From NCBI GenBank assembly GCA_025963465.1, contig JAOQAP010000026.1, positions 1 to 38,489 on the forward strand: a DNA stretch of 38,489 nt, written 5' to 3'. Under the pieces are notes generated by a model. That model was not told the origin of the DNA, searched no databases, and worked only from the letters and a program-made list of their open reading frames with translations. This DNA comes from Flavipsychrobacter sp. Lineage in GTDB: Bacteria; Bacteroidota; Bacteroidia; Chitinophagales; Chitinophagaceae. A program made the translations under genes and the position numbers. Below, piece after piece: positions 16,352 through 23,794 of this stretch (its first letter is position 1; each line of letters begins with the position of its first letter).

Positions 16352-18247
16352 TTAGTTCCGGTTAAACAACTGCTTTCCTTTCAAAATTACTTTAATCCCT
16401 CTGCGCTTTAGCGATATAGCACGCTGATAGTTTTCACCTTCATGCCTCCTTTTACTGTATGCACTCAGTATTTCTTTGTGCGACAATACACCGATCACAG
16501 GCTTATTATTACCCTGTGCAATTACCGGTAGCATATCCAGCTCATACTTCGTCATAAGGTCTACTGCAAGGCTAAGCCTGCTCTCCTCATATACATACGG
16601 GCCTATATCAGTGATCACTTCTGTCAGCAACGTATTATCCGCATATTGCTTGCCAAAAACCTGCTTGCGCTGTATAGTACCAGACAGTCCACCCTCATTA
16701 TCTACTAATACAAAAGCAGTAGCCTGTCCTTCATTTATACCATTCTCCTTTATCCATTCACGGGCTTCCTTTATAGTATTCTCTTTGTTCAGCACAGTAG
16801 ATTCTTCATTCAGCACTTCTTTTACTAATACCTGCTGCAATACATCAGGTTCAAAGGCAGTAGGTGTTGAGACACCCCTGCGCTCAATTTTTTCTGTCAT
16901 TATACTACCCTTCATCAGGAAAAATGATATAAAGTATGATGCCGTGCATGCACCCATAAGTGGCAAAAGCCCATGAGGCTGCATGGTGCATTCCAATGCA
17001 AACACAATGGATGTAAGCAATGCTCTTGATGCACCGGCAAACATAGCGGCCATACCTATAAGCGCACAAGTCATTATATTTATCTCACAACCCGGGAATA
17101 ACCTTAACGTAGCCATCCCAAGCAAGCTACCTAATGCACCACCTATAGTAAGCAATGGCGCTAGCGTACCGCCTGATGTACCACTACCTAAGGAGATGCA
17201 CCACGAAAAGAATTTCAAAAAGCAAAGCGTACAGATAGTATATAATGGCAAGGACCCGGAAAGCAGGTTCTGGATATTGCTATATCCTACGCCCAATGTT
17301 AATGGTGCAAAGTAACCTACAACACCTACCACCACTGCACCTATTGCCGGCCACCACATCCAGTGCATAGGAATATGCTCGAACATATCTTCTACAAAAT
17401 AAACAGCTTTGCTGACCACAGATGCTGCAACACCAATGATAACGCCCAATAGCACATACATGACCATGGCAATACTTGATGGTTCAGGTATTGCAGGCAT
17501 AGCAAATGCCGGTGCTGTACCAAAGAAAATAAAGTGCATCGCCGCCCCGGTGATGCAAGCTAATGAAACAGGAATAATAGATCGTGGAGAAAATTCGAAC
17601 AGCAACAACTCAATAGCTAAAAGCACAGCAGATAATGGCGTGCCGAATATGGCAGACATACCCGCGCATGCACCGGCAGCAAGTATTATCTTTCTTTCAT
17701 TTGGCGTTACTTTCAGTAATTGCCCCGTCAGTGAACCAAAAGCACCACCTGTTGAAATGATCGGCCCCTCGGCACCAAATGGGCCACCCGTACCTATGGA
17801 TATTGCAGCTGAAATAGGTTTTAGAAAAATGATGATCGGGTTGATCTTGCTTTCATTCAGCAGTATCTGCTCCATAGCTTCCGGTATGCCGTGACCTCTT
17901 ATGGCCGGAGAACCAAATCTTGCCATTACGCCTACAATAAGCCCTCCGATCACGGGTAGTATGATCACAAACAATCCCAGATGATTACCAGCCGGGGATG
18001 TTTCTTCAAACGACCATTTCCCATAAAATGAAATGTTGGTAATGAAGCTAATAAGGCCAACCAGTAATTTGGCTACTATACCTATCAGTATCGCGTTGAA
18101 AATAGCCTGTATACTCAGGTAGAAGACTCGCTTGCCTACGGGGTAATTTTTCTGTTCAAATATTTCATGTTCTATTTCTCCCAAAGATGGAGATACAGGT
18201 ATTGCGCCTGCATGTCCTTTAACCGTATTTACCGACATAGAATGCAC
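16352..18247 (-). CDS. ClC-family chloride channel/antiporter with C-terminal CBS pair
   Basis: This 631-residue ClC protein has a polytopic membrane domain (about 40-460) and two CBS domains (about 470-600). The selectivity motif that is GSGIPE in E. coli ClC reads GHGIPE here, placing H119 at the central Ser position. The gating-glutamate motif is kept as GAEGP (E160), which is the residue expected in a proton-coupled or gated member. The third motif, GSGTSGGTLAPLL, lies near residue 355. The CBS pair may sense nucleotides. An alternative start is Met4. It has its own candidate promoter and palindromes upstream and is followed at 9 bases by a small unknown gene. Whether it is a channel or an exchanger, and which anion it carries, are not settled. 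Confidence 0.92.
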   Translation of the reverse strand: MHSMSVNTVKGHAGAIPVSPSLGEIEHEIFEQKNYPVGKRVFYLSIQAIFNAILIGIVAKLLVGLISFITNISFYGKWSFEETSPAGNHLGLFVIILPVIGGLIVGVMARFGSPAIRGHGIPEAMEQILLNESKINPIIIFLKPISAAISIGTGGPFGAEGPIISTGGAFGSLTGQLLKVTPNERKIILAAGACAGMSAIFGTPLSAVLLAIELLLFEFSPRSIIPVSLACITGAAMHFIFFGTAPAFAMPAIPEPSSIAMVMYVLLGVIIGVAASVVSKAVYFVEDMFEHIPMHWMWWPAIGAVVVGVVGYFAPLTLGVGYSNIQNLLSGSLPLYTICTLCFLKFFSWCISLGSGTSGGTLAPLLTIGGALGSLLGMATLRLFPGCEINIMTCALIGMAAMFAGASRALLTSIVFALECTMQPHGLLPLMGACTASYFISFFLMKGSIMTEKIERRGVSTPTAFEPDVLQQVLVKEVLNEESTVLNKENTIKEAREWIKENGINEGQATAFVLVDNEGGLSGTIQRKQVFGKQYADNTLLTEVITDIGPYVYEESRLSLAVDLMTKYELDMLPVIAQGNNKPVIGVLSHKEILSAYSKRRHEGENYQRAISLKRRGIKVILKGKQLFNRN

Positions 18248-18253
18248 TTTAAT

Positions 18254-18270
18254 AGGATAAGAATTATCCT
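18254..18270 (-). repeat. Inverted repeat in the clc leader
   Basis: AGGATAA-GAA-TTATCCT has 7-bp arms and a 3-base spacer. It lies 6 to 23 bases upstream of the ClC start, between the -7 element and the start, so it could be an operator or a leader hairpin near the ribosome site. Confidence 0.5.
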
Positions 18271-18282
18271 CTGAGTAGTGTG

Positions 18283-18290
18283 CAAAGTTA
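18283..18290 (-). promoter_or_regulatory. Candidate -7 element of the ClC gene
   Basis: The minus strand reads TAACTTTG, an exact TAnnTTTG match, 36 bases upstream of the ClC start. The predicted leader of about 28 bases contains the 18254-18270 inverted repeat. Confidence 0.45.
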
Positions 18291-18331
18291 TAAGCAAAGC
18301 GCGGTGACTAAGAAAAGAAAATCATTTTTAA

Positions 18332-18358
18332 GCAAAGTAATTTGCTATTAGATAATAG
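18332..18358. repeat. Two abutting inverted repeats between acyl-CoA ligase and ClC genes
   Basis: GCAAA-gtaa-TTTGC (18332-18345) shares its last base with CTATTA-ga-TAATAG (18345-18358). They lie downstream of the ligase stop and upstream of the ClC promoter. They may be a weak terminator for the ligase gene (a T-rich stretch follows on the minus strand) or protein-binding sites. Confidence 0.4.
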
Positions 18359-18418
18359 TCAGAATTTTACAACTGACATTAGTACTTTATATGTAACAGC
18401 ATTATCGCAAACTTGCTG

Positions 18419-20197
18419 TTATGAGGCATATATCTGCTCTATTTCTTTTGAGAATTTCTGCTCTATTACCTTCCTCTTCACTTTTAGCGATGGTGTCAGC
18501 TCACCGGTATCTATGGTCCATTCTTCAGGTAAAAGAGCGATCTTCTTTATTTGCTCAGGGTGGCTGAACATCACATTGTATTTGTCTATTTGTTTTTGCA
18601 TCTGCGCTGTCACTTCCGGCATTTTTATCAGCTCGCTGTTATTGTCAGTTATGCTCATATTCGGGTAGTTGTCGCGCATGTACTTTCTCAGCTGCATAAA
18701 GCTGGGCACTACCAGTGCACTCACAAATTTCCTGTCAGCGCCCACCACCATCATCTGCTCTATAAATGGGCTTTCCTTCATTTTGTTTTCCAGCACCTGC
18801 GGCGCTACATATTTGCCACCCGACGTTTTGAATATCTCTTTCTTCCTGTCAGTTATCTTCAGGAAACGGCCCTCTACCCACTGGCCTATATCACCAGTAT
18901 GGAACCAACCATCCTGCATAGCAGCTGCCGTAAGCTCGGGATGCTTATAATAACCAATAGCCACGTTAGGGCCCTTTATCAGCATTTCCCCGTCCTCAGC
19001 TATTTTCACCTGTACATTATCTATCAGTGTACCTATTGAGCCTACCCTGCGGTCTTTGCTTTCAAACCTGTTCACAGACACAACAGGAGATGTCTCGGTG
19101 AGTCCGTACCCTTCCATGATCACAATATTTGCTGCGGAGAATATACGTGTCAGTCTTTCCTGGCAGGCGGCTGACCCTACAACTATAGCCTTTACATTAC
19201 CACCCAGCGCTTCCCTCCATTTGCTGAAAATGATCTTATTGGCCAGCCACAACTGGAACTGGTACCACGGATTGCCGGGCTTTGCATTATCATATCTTTT
19301 TCCCAGGTCCAGCGCCCAGAAGAACAATACCCGCTTGATACCTTTCAGGTCCATAGCAGTGTTCATGATGCGTTCGTACACCTTTTCCAGCAGTCGTGGC
19401 ACGGTAGTGAACACCAGTGGTTTTACTTCCTTCAGGTTCAGGCCTATTGTATCCATGTTCTCTGCATAGTATACCGCAACACCTGAGTGTATGTATACGT
19501 AAGTTACCATGCGCTCAAAAATGTGATTGAGCGGTAAGAAGCTCAATGCCTTACTCCCCTTTTCTGCAAAGGTGAAGGCCGGTATGGAATCACGCACATT
19601 GGATGTAATGTTATCATGGGTCAGCATGACCCCTTTAGGATTTCCGGTAGTGCCTGATGTGTATATGATAGTAGCCAGTGTTCCGGGCTTTATACGGGCT
19701 ATCACGCTTTCATCCGGCTGCAGGTTTTTATTGATCAGTTCCTTCCAGTTAGGAACGCCCTCTATTACATCAAATGAATATACACTTTTCAGTGTAGGTA
19801 TTTCCTTCAGTGCGTCTTTAAAACGCTCATATATCTCGGCATTGGCTACAAAACATATCTGCACACCGGCTTCACTCAATACATAGGCAAGTTCCGCAGG
19901 GCTGATAGTAGGATATACAGGTGTCAATACTGCACCGGTAAGCTGTACGCCTATATCTGTCATCATCCACTCCGGCCTGTTTGGCGAAATGATTGCGATC
20001 TTTTCCTGCTGTTCTGGTTCCAGCACCTGGTTAGCTATACCCAGCGACAGTAAACCTCCGGCCAGCTTACGTGCAGTTTGCCACACCTCGCTGCTACTGT
20101 AGGTACGCCACTGGCCGTTCTCCTTCGCAGCCAGCATTATGGCATCAGGTGCCTGCTTGCTCTGCTGTTCTGCTATATCAAATAGACGCTGAATCAT
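18419..20197 (-). CDS. Long-chain fatty acid--CoA ligase (AMP-forming)
   Basis: This 592-residue ANL-superfamily enzyme activates fatty acids to acyl-CoA through an acyl-AMP intermediate. The P-loop-like A3 motif YTSGTTGNPKG is at residues 179-189. The adenylate-binding GYGLTETSPV lies in the middle, and the FACS region DGWFHTGDIG is followed by the DRKKEIFKTSGGKYVAPQ hinge and catalytic-Lys segment. Length and motifs fit the long-chain FadD/eukaryotic ACSL-like branch. No signal peptide is seen. It is divergent from the BlaI-type repressor gene; the 156-base gap carries three palindromes, which could also affect this gene. A -7-like TATTTTG (minus strand, 20262-20268) lies upstream. Confidence 0.94.
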   Translation of the reverse strand: MIQRLFDIAEQQSKQAPDAIMLAAKENGQWRTYSSSEVWQTARKLAGGLLSLGIANQVLEPEQQEKIAIISPNRPEWMMTDIGVQLTGAVLTPVYPTISPAELAYVLSEAGVQICFVANAEIYERFKDALKEIPTLKSVYSFDVIEGVPNWKELINKNLQPDESVIARIKPGTLATIIYTSGTTGNPKGVMLTHDNITSNVRDSIPAFTFAEKGSKALSFLPLNHIFERMVTYVYIHSGVAVYYAENMDTIGLNLKEVKPLVFTTVPRLLEKVYERIMNTAMDLKGIKRVLFFWALDLGKRYDNAKPGNPWYQFQLWLANKIIFSKWREALGGNVKAIVVGSAACQERLTRIFSAANIVIMEGYGLTETSPVVSVNRFESKDRRVGSIGTLIDNVQVKIAEDGEMLIKGPNVAIGYYKHPELTAAAMQDGWFHTGDIGQWVEGRFLKITDRKKEIFKTSGGKYVAPQVLENKMKESPFIEQMMVVGADRKFVSALVVPSFMQLRKYMRDNYPNMSITDNNSELIKMPEVTAQMQKQIDKYNVMFSHPEQIKKIALLPEEWTIDTGELTPSLKVKRKVIEQKFSKEIEQIYAS

Positions 20198-20284
20198 ACC
20201 TAAATTTATACAATTATTCTTTTCATCTACCGTTAATTATTTATACCTGCCGCTCACAGAACAAAATATTTATTTTCATCTTTT

Positions 20285-20340
20285 AACTAAATAATTAGTT
20301 AATTAACTAAATAGTTAGTACATTTACTAAAAACTTAGTT
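20285..20340. promoter_or_regulatory. Three phased palindromic operators upstream of the BlaI-type repressor
   Basis: Three sites match ACTAA-N4-TTAGT exactly: 20286-20299 (spacer ATAA), 20306-20319 (ATAG) and 20326-20339 (AAAC). Their starts are exactly 20 bp apart, about two helical turns, so all face the same side of the helix. Sites 1 and 2 also create a second perfect palindrome at 20295-20310. The -7-like TACATTTA (20319-20326) lies between sites 2 and 3, ending 27 bases before the repressor start. Autorepression by the adjacent BlaI-family protein is the straightforward reading. The motif differs from the classical BlaI/MecI/CopY core TACAnnTGTA. Confidence 0.8.
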
Positions 20341-20353
20341 TAACGAACTGTTA

Positions 20354-20734
20354 ATGAAGACAAATTTCAAACCACTGACCAAAGCTGAAGAAGAAATAAT
20401 GCAGGTGCTCTGGCGGCTGGAACAGGCCTTTGTAAAAGATATAGTAGATGAGCTGCCAGACCCCAAACCACACTATAATACCATAAGCACTATTATAAAA
20501 ATATTGGTAGACAAGGGCATAGTAGCTTCAGAATCTTTTGGAAAATCGAACCGGTACTATCCTCTTGTAAAAAAAGATGAGTACACAAAAAAGACCATGA
20601 AGCAATTTCTGAAAGGATACTTCAATGGCTCTTATGCAAACATGCTGTCCTTCTTTGCCAAAGAAAAAGACATCAGCATAGAAGAGCTGGAAAGCATATT
20701 GAAAGAATTAAAAAATGATAAACCTAAAAAATAG
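20354..20734 (+). CDS. BlaI/MecI-family transcriptional repressor
   Basis: This 126-residue protein has the winged-helix pattern of the family: LTKAEEEIMQVLWRLE, then a recognition region HYNTISTIIKILVDKGIV and a wing with NRYYPLV. A C-terminal dimerisation helix segment (SIEELESILKELK) follows. Classical members dimerise on palindromes upstream of their own gene and are cleaved when a partner membrane protease senses a signal. The M56 protease gene starts 6 bases after its stop, matching that arrangement. Three palindromes lie 14 to 68 bases upstream of the start. No beta-lactamase is nearby, so the regulon is unlikely to be simple beta-lactam resistance. Confidence 0.93.
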   Translation: MKTNFKPLTKAEEEIMQVLWRLEQAFVKDIVDELPDPKPHYNTISTIIKILVDKGIVASESFGKSNRYYPLVKKDEYTKKTMKQFLKGYFNGSYANMLSFFAKEKDISIEELESILKELKNDKPKK

Positions 20735-20740
20735 ACCATC

Positions 20741-21973
20741 ATGCTTTATCTATTTCAAGTTACCGTTTATTCAGCACTGCTGTATGTTATATACATCACA
20801 GTAATAAAAGATCGCGCTGCCCACAGTTTCAGCCGTGCGTATTTGCTATTATGCGCCACTTTACCGCTGGCAATCCCTTTCATGTACATACCGGCATTGG
20901 CTGACAACATAATTCAGCTGCCAGGCATCACCAGGATATTGTTACCGGACGTAACCATTTTATCAAAGGGCGGTATAGCAACAGCCAATGGAGGGCTGAC
21001 ATTCAATATACTCGCCGCATCATATCTGCTTATAACATTGGTACTCATTGCCCGCACTGCAATACAGTATATTTCCTTTATCCGCTTTGTAAAAAGACAT
21101 GAGTACAAAACGATCAACGGAGTAAAAGTGCTACTGAATACCCAGACAGGCCCCGGCAGCTTTATGCAATACATATTTCTCCCTGGCAGCTCTATTGATC
21201 CTGTCATCTACGAGCATGAACTGGCACATATAAGATCAAAGCACAGCGTGGATATTCTGTTCATGCGTATACTCCGGGCATGCTTCTGGCCAAACGTGGT
21301 CTTATACTTCATTAATAAGGAACTGAAGATCATACATGAATTCCAGGCTGATGCCCGTTCTGTAAGCAATAAAGAGACATACATCAATGCCCTGCTCAAC
21401 GATACATTCAACACCAACTGCTTCGCTTTATCACATACCTTCTTTTATCATCCTTTAAAACGTAGAATCATGATGTTACAAAAAGCACCGTTAAGCCACG
21501 CAAAATTGCGCAATACTGTGCTGAAAACATGTTTTTCAGCCGTCGTTGTGCTCTCAGGCATTATATACCTGCAAAGCTGTAAGCCACAGGCAGAGCCGCA
21601 GAAAGATAAGCCTGCTGCCATGAAAACTGTATATGATACAATAAGTGCCGGAAAAATATCGGGGCACAGGGAAGTCCTGACATTTGCTGAGAAAATGCCA
21701 ACTACAAACTACGATCTTGGCAAATATTTGGGGCAAAACATCAAATACCCTGAAAATGCACGTAAAAAAGGCATACAGGGCCGGGTTATAGTCAGGTTCA
21801 TTGTAAATGAAAATGGGGCGGTTTCTGATGCCAGCGTAGTGAACGCGGCAGATCCCGAACTGGCAGCTGAAGCACTGAGAGTTATATCTGCTATGCCACC
21901 ATGGACACCTGCTGAGCAAAAAGGGCAAAAAGTAGCAGTATATTTTACACAGCCTATAAGTTTCAAAATTTAA
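20741..21973 (+). CDS. M56 (BlaR1-like) membrane metalloprotease with C-terminal TonB-C domain
   Basis: This 410-residue protein is fused from two parts. The first 280 residues are a BlaR1/MecR1-type M56 gluzincin with several transmembrane segments. Its zinc site is HELAH (H159, E160, H163), with a further acidic ligand in the HEFQAD segment near residue 201, and a final TM helix lies near 262-280. After a short charged linker the C-terminal 85 residues form a TonB C-terminal-like domain (QGRVIVRFIVNENG to FTQPISFKI). This domain takes the place of the penicillin-binding sensor of true BlaR1. It is likely to cleave or inactivate the adjacent repressor in response to an envelope signal. The signal is unknown, and penicillin sensing is not supported. 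Confidence 0.9.
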   Translation: MLYLFQVTVYSALLYVIYITVIKDRAAHSFSRAYLLLCATLPLAIPFMYIPALADNIIQLPGITRILLPDVTILSKGGIATANGGLTFNILAASYLLITLVLIARTAIQYISFIRFVKRHEYKTINGVKVLLNTQTGPGSFMQYIFLPGSSIDPVIYEHELAHIRSKHSVDILFMRILRACFWPNVVLYFINKELKIIHEFQADARSVSNKETYINALLNDTFNTNCFALSHTFFYHPLKRRIMMLQKAPLSHAKLRNTVLKTCFSAVVVLSGIIYLQSCKPQAEPQKDKPAAMKTVYDTISAGKISGHREVLTFAEKMPTTNYDLGKYLGQNIKYPENARKKGIQGRVIVRFIVNENGAVSDASVVNAADPELAAEALRVISAMPPWTPAEQKGQKVAVYFTQPISFKI

Positions 21974-21986
21974 TAATAGTATTCCT

Positions 21987-22012
21987 AAAACCCCGGTAAA
22001 TCCGGGGTTTTT
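21987..22012 (+). terminator. Rho-independent terminator of the repressor/M56 operon
   Basis: The stem AAAACCCCGG/CCGGGGTTTT with a TAAAT loop is followed by T residues. It starts 13 bases past the M56 stop and just before trpS. Confidence 0.92.
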
Positions 22013-22059
22013 ACTATCTATTTCTTTACGTTCCTGCCCTTTTGTATCTTGCAGCCCTT

Positions 22060-23058
22060 ATGAGTAAGGAAATTGTTGTGAGCGGCATACGCTCTACCGG
22101 GCATTTGCACCTGGGTAATTATTTTGGGGCTATACAGAACTACGTGATGATGCAGGAAAATTATGACTGCTACTTCTTCGTGGCAGATTATCATGCCCTC
22201 ACCACACATCCCGATCCAAAGGAGCTTAAAACAAATGTCTTTCGTGTACTGGCAGAAAATATAGCCAGCGGCCTGGACCCTGAAAAAGTAGCGCTATATG
22301 CACAAAGCGATGTGCCGGAGATACCTGAGCTGTACCTGTTGCTGAATATGAGCGCCTACAAAGGCGAGCTGGAAAAAGTTCCTACGTTTAAAGATAAAGT
22401 ACGTCAGCACCCTGATAATGTGAATGCAGGCCTGCTCACCTACCCCGTACTTATGGCCGCGGACATACTCATACACCGTGCTGTGAAAGTACCTGTGGGC
22501 AAAGACCAGGAGCAACACCTGGAAATGGCGCGCAACTTCGCACAGCGCTTTAATGGCCGCTATAGTGAATTCTTCCCTGAACCACAGGTATTCCGGTTCA
22601 ATAACGATACCGTAAAGATCATGAGCCTGGATGGTAATGGTAAAATGAGCAAAAGTGAAAATGCCAATAACACCATATTCCTGAGCGATGATGACGACCT
22701 GATAAAGAAAAAAATAATGAAGGCAAAAACAGATGCCGGCCCTACAGAGCCCAATGCTGTAATGCCCGATTATATACAGAACCTGTTCCTGCTTATGCAC
22801 CTTACCTCCAAACCGGAAATAGTGGATATATACAGGAGCCAGTACAATAATTGCAACATCCGTTACGGCGATATGAAAAAACAGCTTGCTGAAGACATGG
22901 CGGCATTTGTGCGCCCTATTCGCGAGCATGCAGCAGAATTGCAGAAAGATGAAGCATTGCTGAAGAAAATACTGAAGCAGGGTGCCGAAAAGGCACGTGC
23001 CAGTGCATCAGTAACTATAGATGGCGCAAGAAAGTTGATGGGAATAAACTATTATTAA
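22060..23058 (+). CDS. trpS: Tryptophanyl-tRNA synthetase
   Basis: This 332-residue class I synthetase charges tRNA-Trp. The HIGH-like signature is TGHLHLGN (residues 13-20) and the KMSKS loop is GKMSKSEN near residues 194-201. The PVLMAADIL and GKDQEQHLE segments are typical of the tryptophan/ATP site. The frame can be extended to a TTG at 22042, but the ATG at 22060 starts directly at the conserved MSKEIVVSGIRSTG region and is preferred. It follows a terminator, so it needs its own promoter; none matching the -7 consensus at a sensible distance is obvious. Confidence 0.97.
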   Translation: MSKEIVVSGIRSTGHLHLGNYFGAIQNYVMMQENYDCYFFVADYHALTTHPDPKELKTNVFRVLAENIASGLDPEKVALYAQSDVPEIPELYLLLNMSAYKGELEKVPTFKDKVRQHPDNVNAGLLTYPVLMAADILIHRAVKVPVGKDQEQHLEMARNFAQRFNGRYSEFFPEPQVFRFNNDTVKIMSLDGNGKMSKSENANNTIFLSDDDDLIKKKIMKAKTDAGPTEPNAVMPDYIQNLFLLMHLTSKPEIVDIYRSQYNNCNIRYGDMKKQLAEDMAAFVRPIREHAAELQKDEALLKKILKQGAEKARASASVTIDGARKLMGINYY

Positions 23059-23106
23059 TTATTTAATTTGTTAATCCCTGACCGCTATTTAATATTCGCC
23101 CTATCT

Positions 23107-23114
23107 TACGTTTG
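23107..23114 (+). promoter_or_regulatory. Candidate -7 element of the deoxynucleoside kinase gene
   Basis: TACGTTTG fits TAnnTTTG exactly and lies 25 bases before the start codon, in the 81-base gap after trpS. Confidence 0.45.
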
Positions 23115-23139
23115 AATATTTACTGTTGAACTTGTACTC

Positions 23140-23784
23140 ATGCCTCCAAAGAACATCACCAAACATATAGCCGTAGCAGGAAACATTGGCTCCGGTAAGA
23201 CAACATTGACAGGCATGCTTGCGAAGCATTACAAATGGCAACCCCATTTTGAAGATGTGGAGCACAACCCTTACCTCGTAGATTTTTATGAGGACATGCG
23301 CCGCTGGTCTTTCAACCTGCAGGTGTACTTCCTCAACAACCGTATAAAGAACCTGATAGAAATAAGGGAAGGTAAGGATACTGTTATCCAGGACCGTACC
23401 ATCTATGAGGATGCCTATATTTTTGCGCCCAACTTATTCGAGATGGGCCTGATGACCAAACGCGATTTTGAGAACTATACCTCGTTCTTTCAAAATCTGA
23501 AATCGCTCATTAAGCCACCTGATCTCCTTATTTATCTTAAAGCCTCTGTACCTGCTCTTGTAGACCAGATACAGAAACGCGGCAGGGATTATGAAGAGAA
23601 CCTTAGGCTCGATTACCTGAAACGCCTGAACGGCTTCTACAATAACTGGATAGATAATTATAAAGATGGCCCGCTTTTAGTAATAGATGTAGACAACTGC
23701 AATTTTGCAGACAAAGAAGACGACCTTGCTGATGTGGTACGCAAAATAGACGCACAGCTGCATGGCCTCTTCAGCAAAAAGTGA
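23140..23784 (+). CDS. Deoxynucleoside kinase (dNK/dGK-dAK family)
   Basis: This 214-residue nucleotide-salvage kinase phosphorylates deoxynucleosides with ATP. The P-loop GNIGSGKT is at residues 14-21. The substrate-side acidic/DR motif appears as QDRTIYED, and the lid region as QKRGRDYEENLRLDYL. These place it in the deoxynucleoside kinase family rather than thymidylate kinase. Base preference (A, G, C or T) cannot be decided by eye. It is followed by the DUF5686 gene with a 10-base gap, so the two are probably co-transcribed. Confidence 0.92.
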   Translation: MPPKNITKHIAVAGNIGSGKTTLTGMLAKHYKWQPHFEDVEHNPYLVDFYEDMRRWSFNLQVYFLNNRIKNLIEIREGKDTVIQDRTIYEDAYIFAPNLFEMGLMTKRDFENYTSFFQNLKSLIKPPDLLIYLKASVPALVDQIQKRGRDYEENLRLDYLKRLNGFYNNWIDNYKDGPLLVIDVDNCNFADKEDDLADVVRKIDAQLHGLFSKK

Positions 23785-23794
23785 TCCATCTTCT

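Noticed and set aside
16476-16976. A plus-strand frame of 166 codons inside the ClC gene.
   Set aside because: Antisense to the CBS-encoding part of a clear ClC gene; Ser-rich and domainless.
20741-21973. Reading the repressor/M56 pair as a beta-lactam resistance system.
   Set aside because: There is no penicillin-binding sensor domain and no beta-lactamase in the window.
22042-22059. A TTG-initiated extension of trpS.
   Set aside because: The ATG at 22060 coincides with the conserved start of the synthetase domain.
22294-22929. A 211-codon open frame on the minus strand inside trpS.
   Set aside because: It lies entirely opposite a strongly conserved synthetase gene and has no domain; it is a codon-bias shadow.
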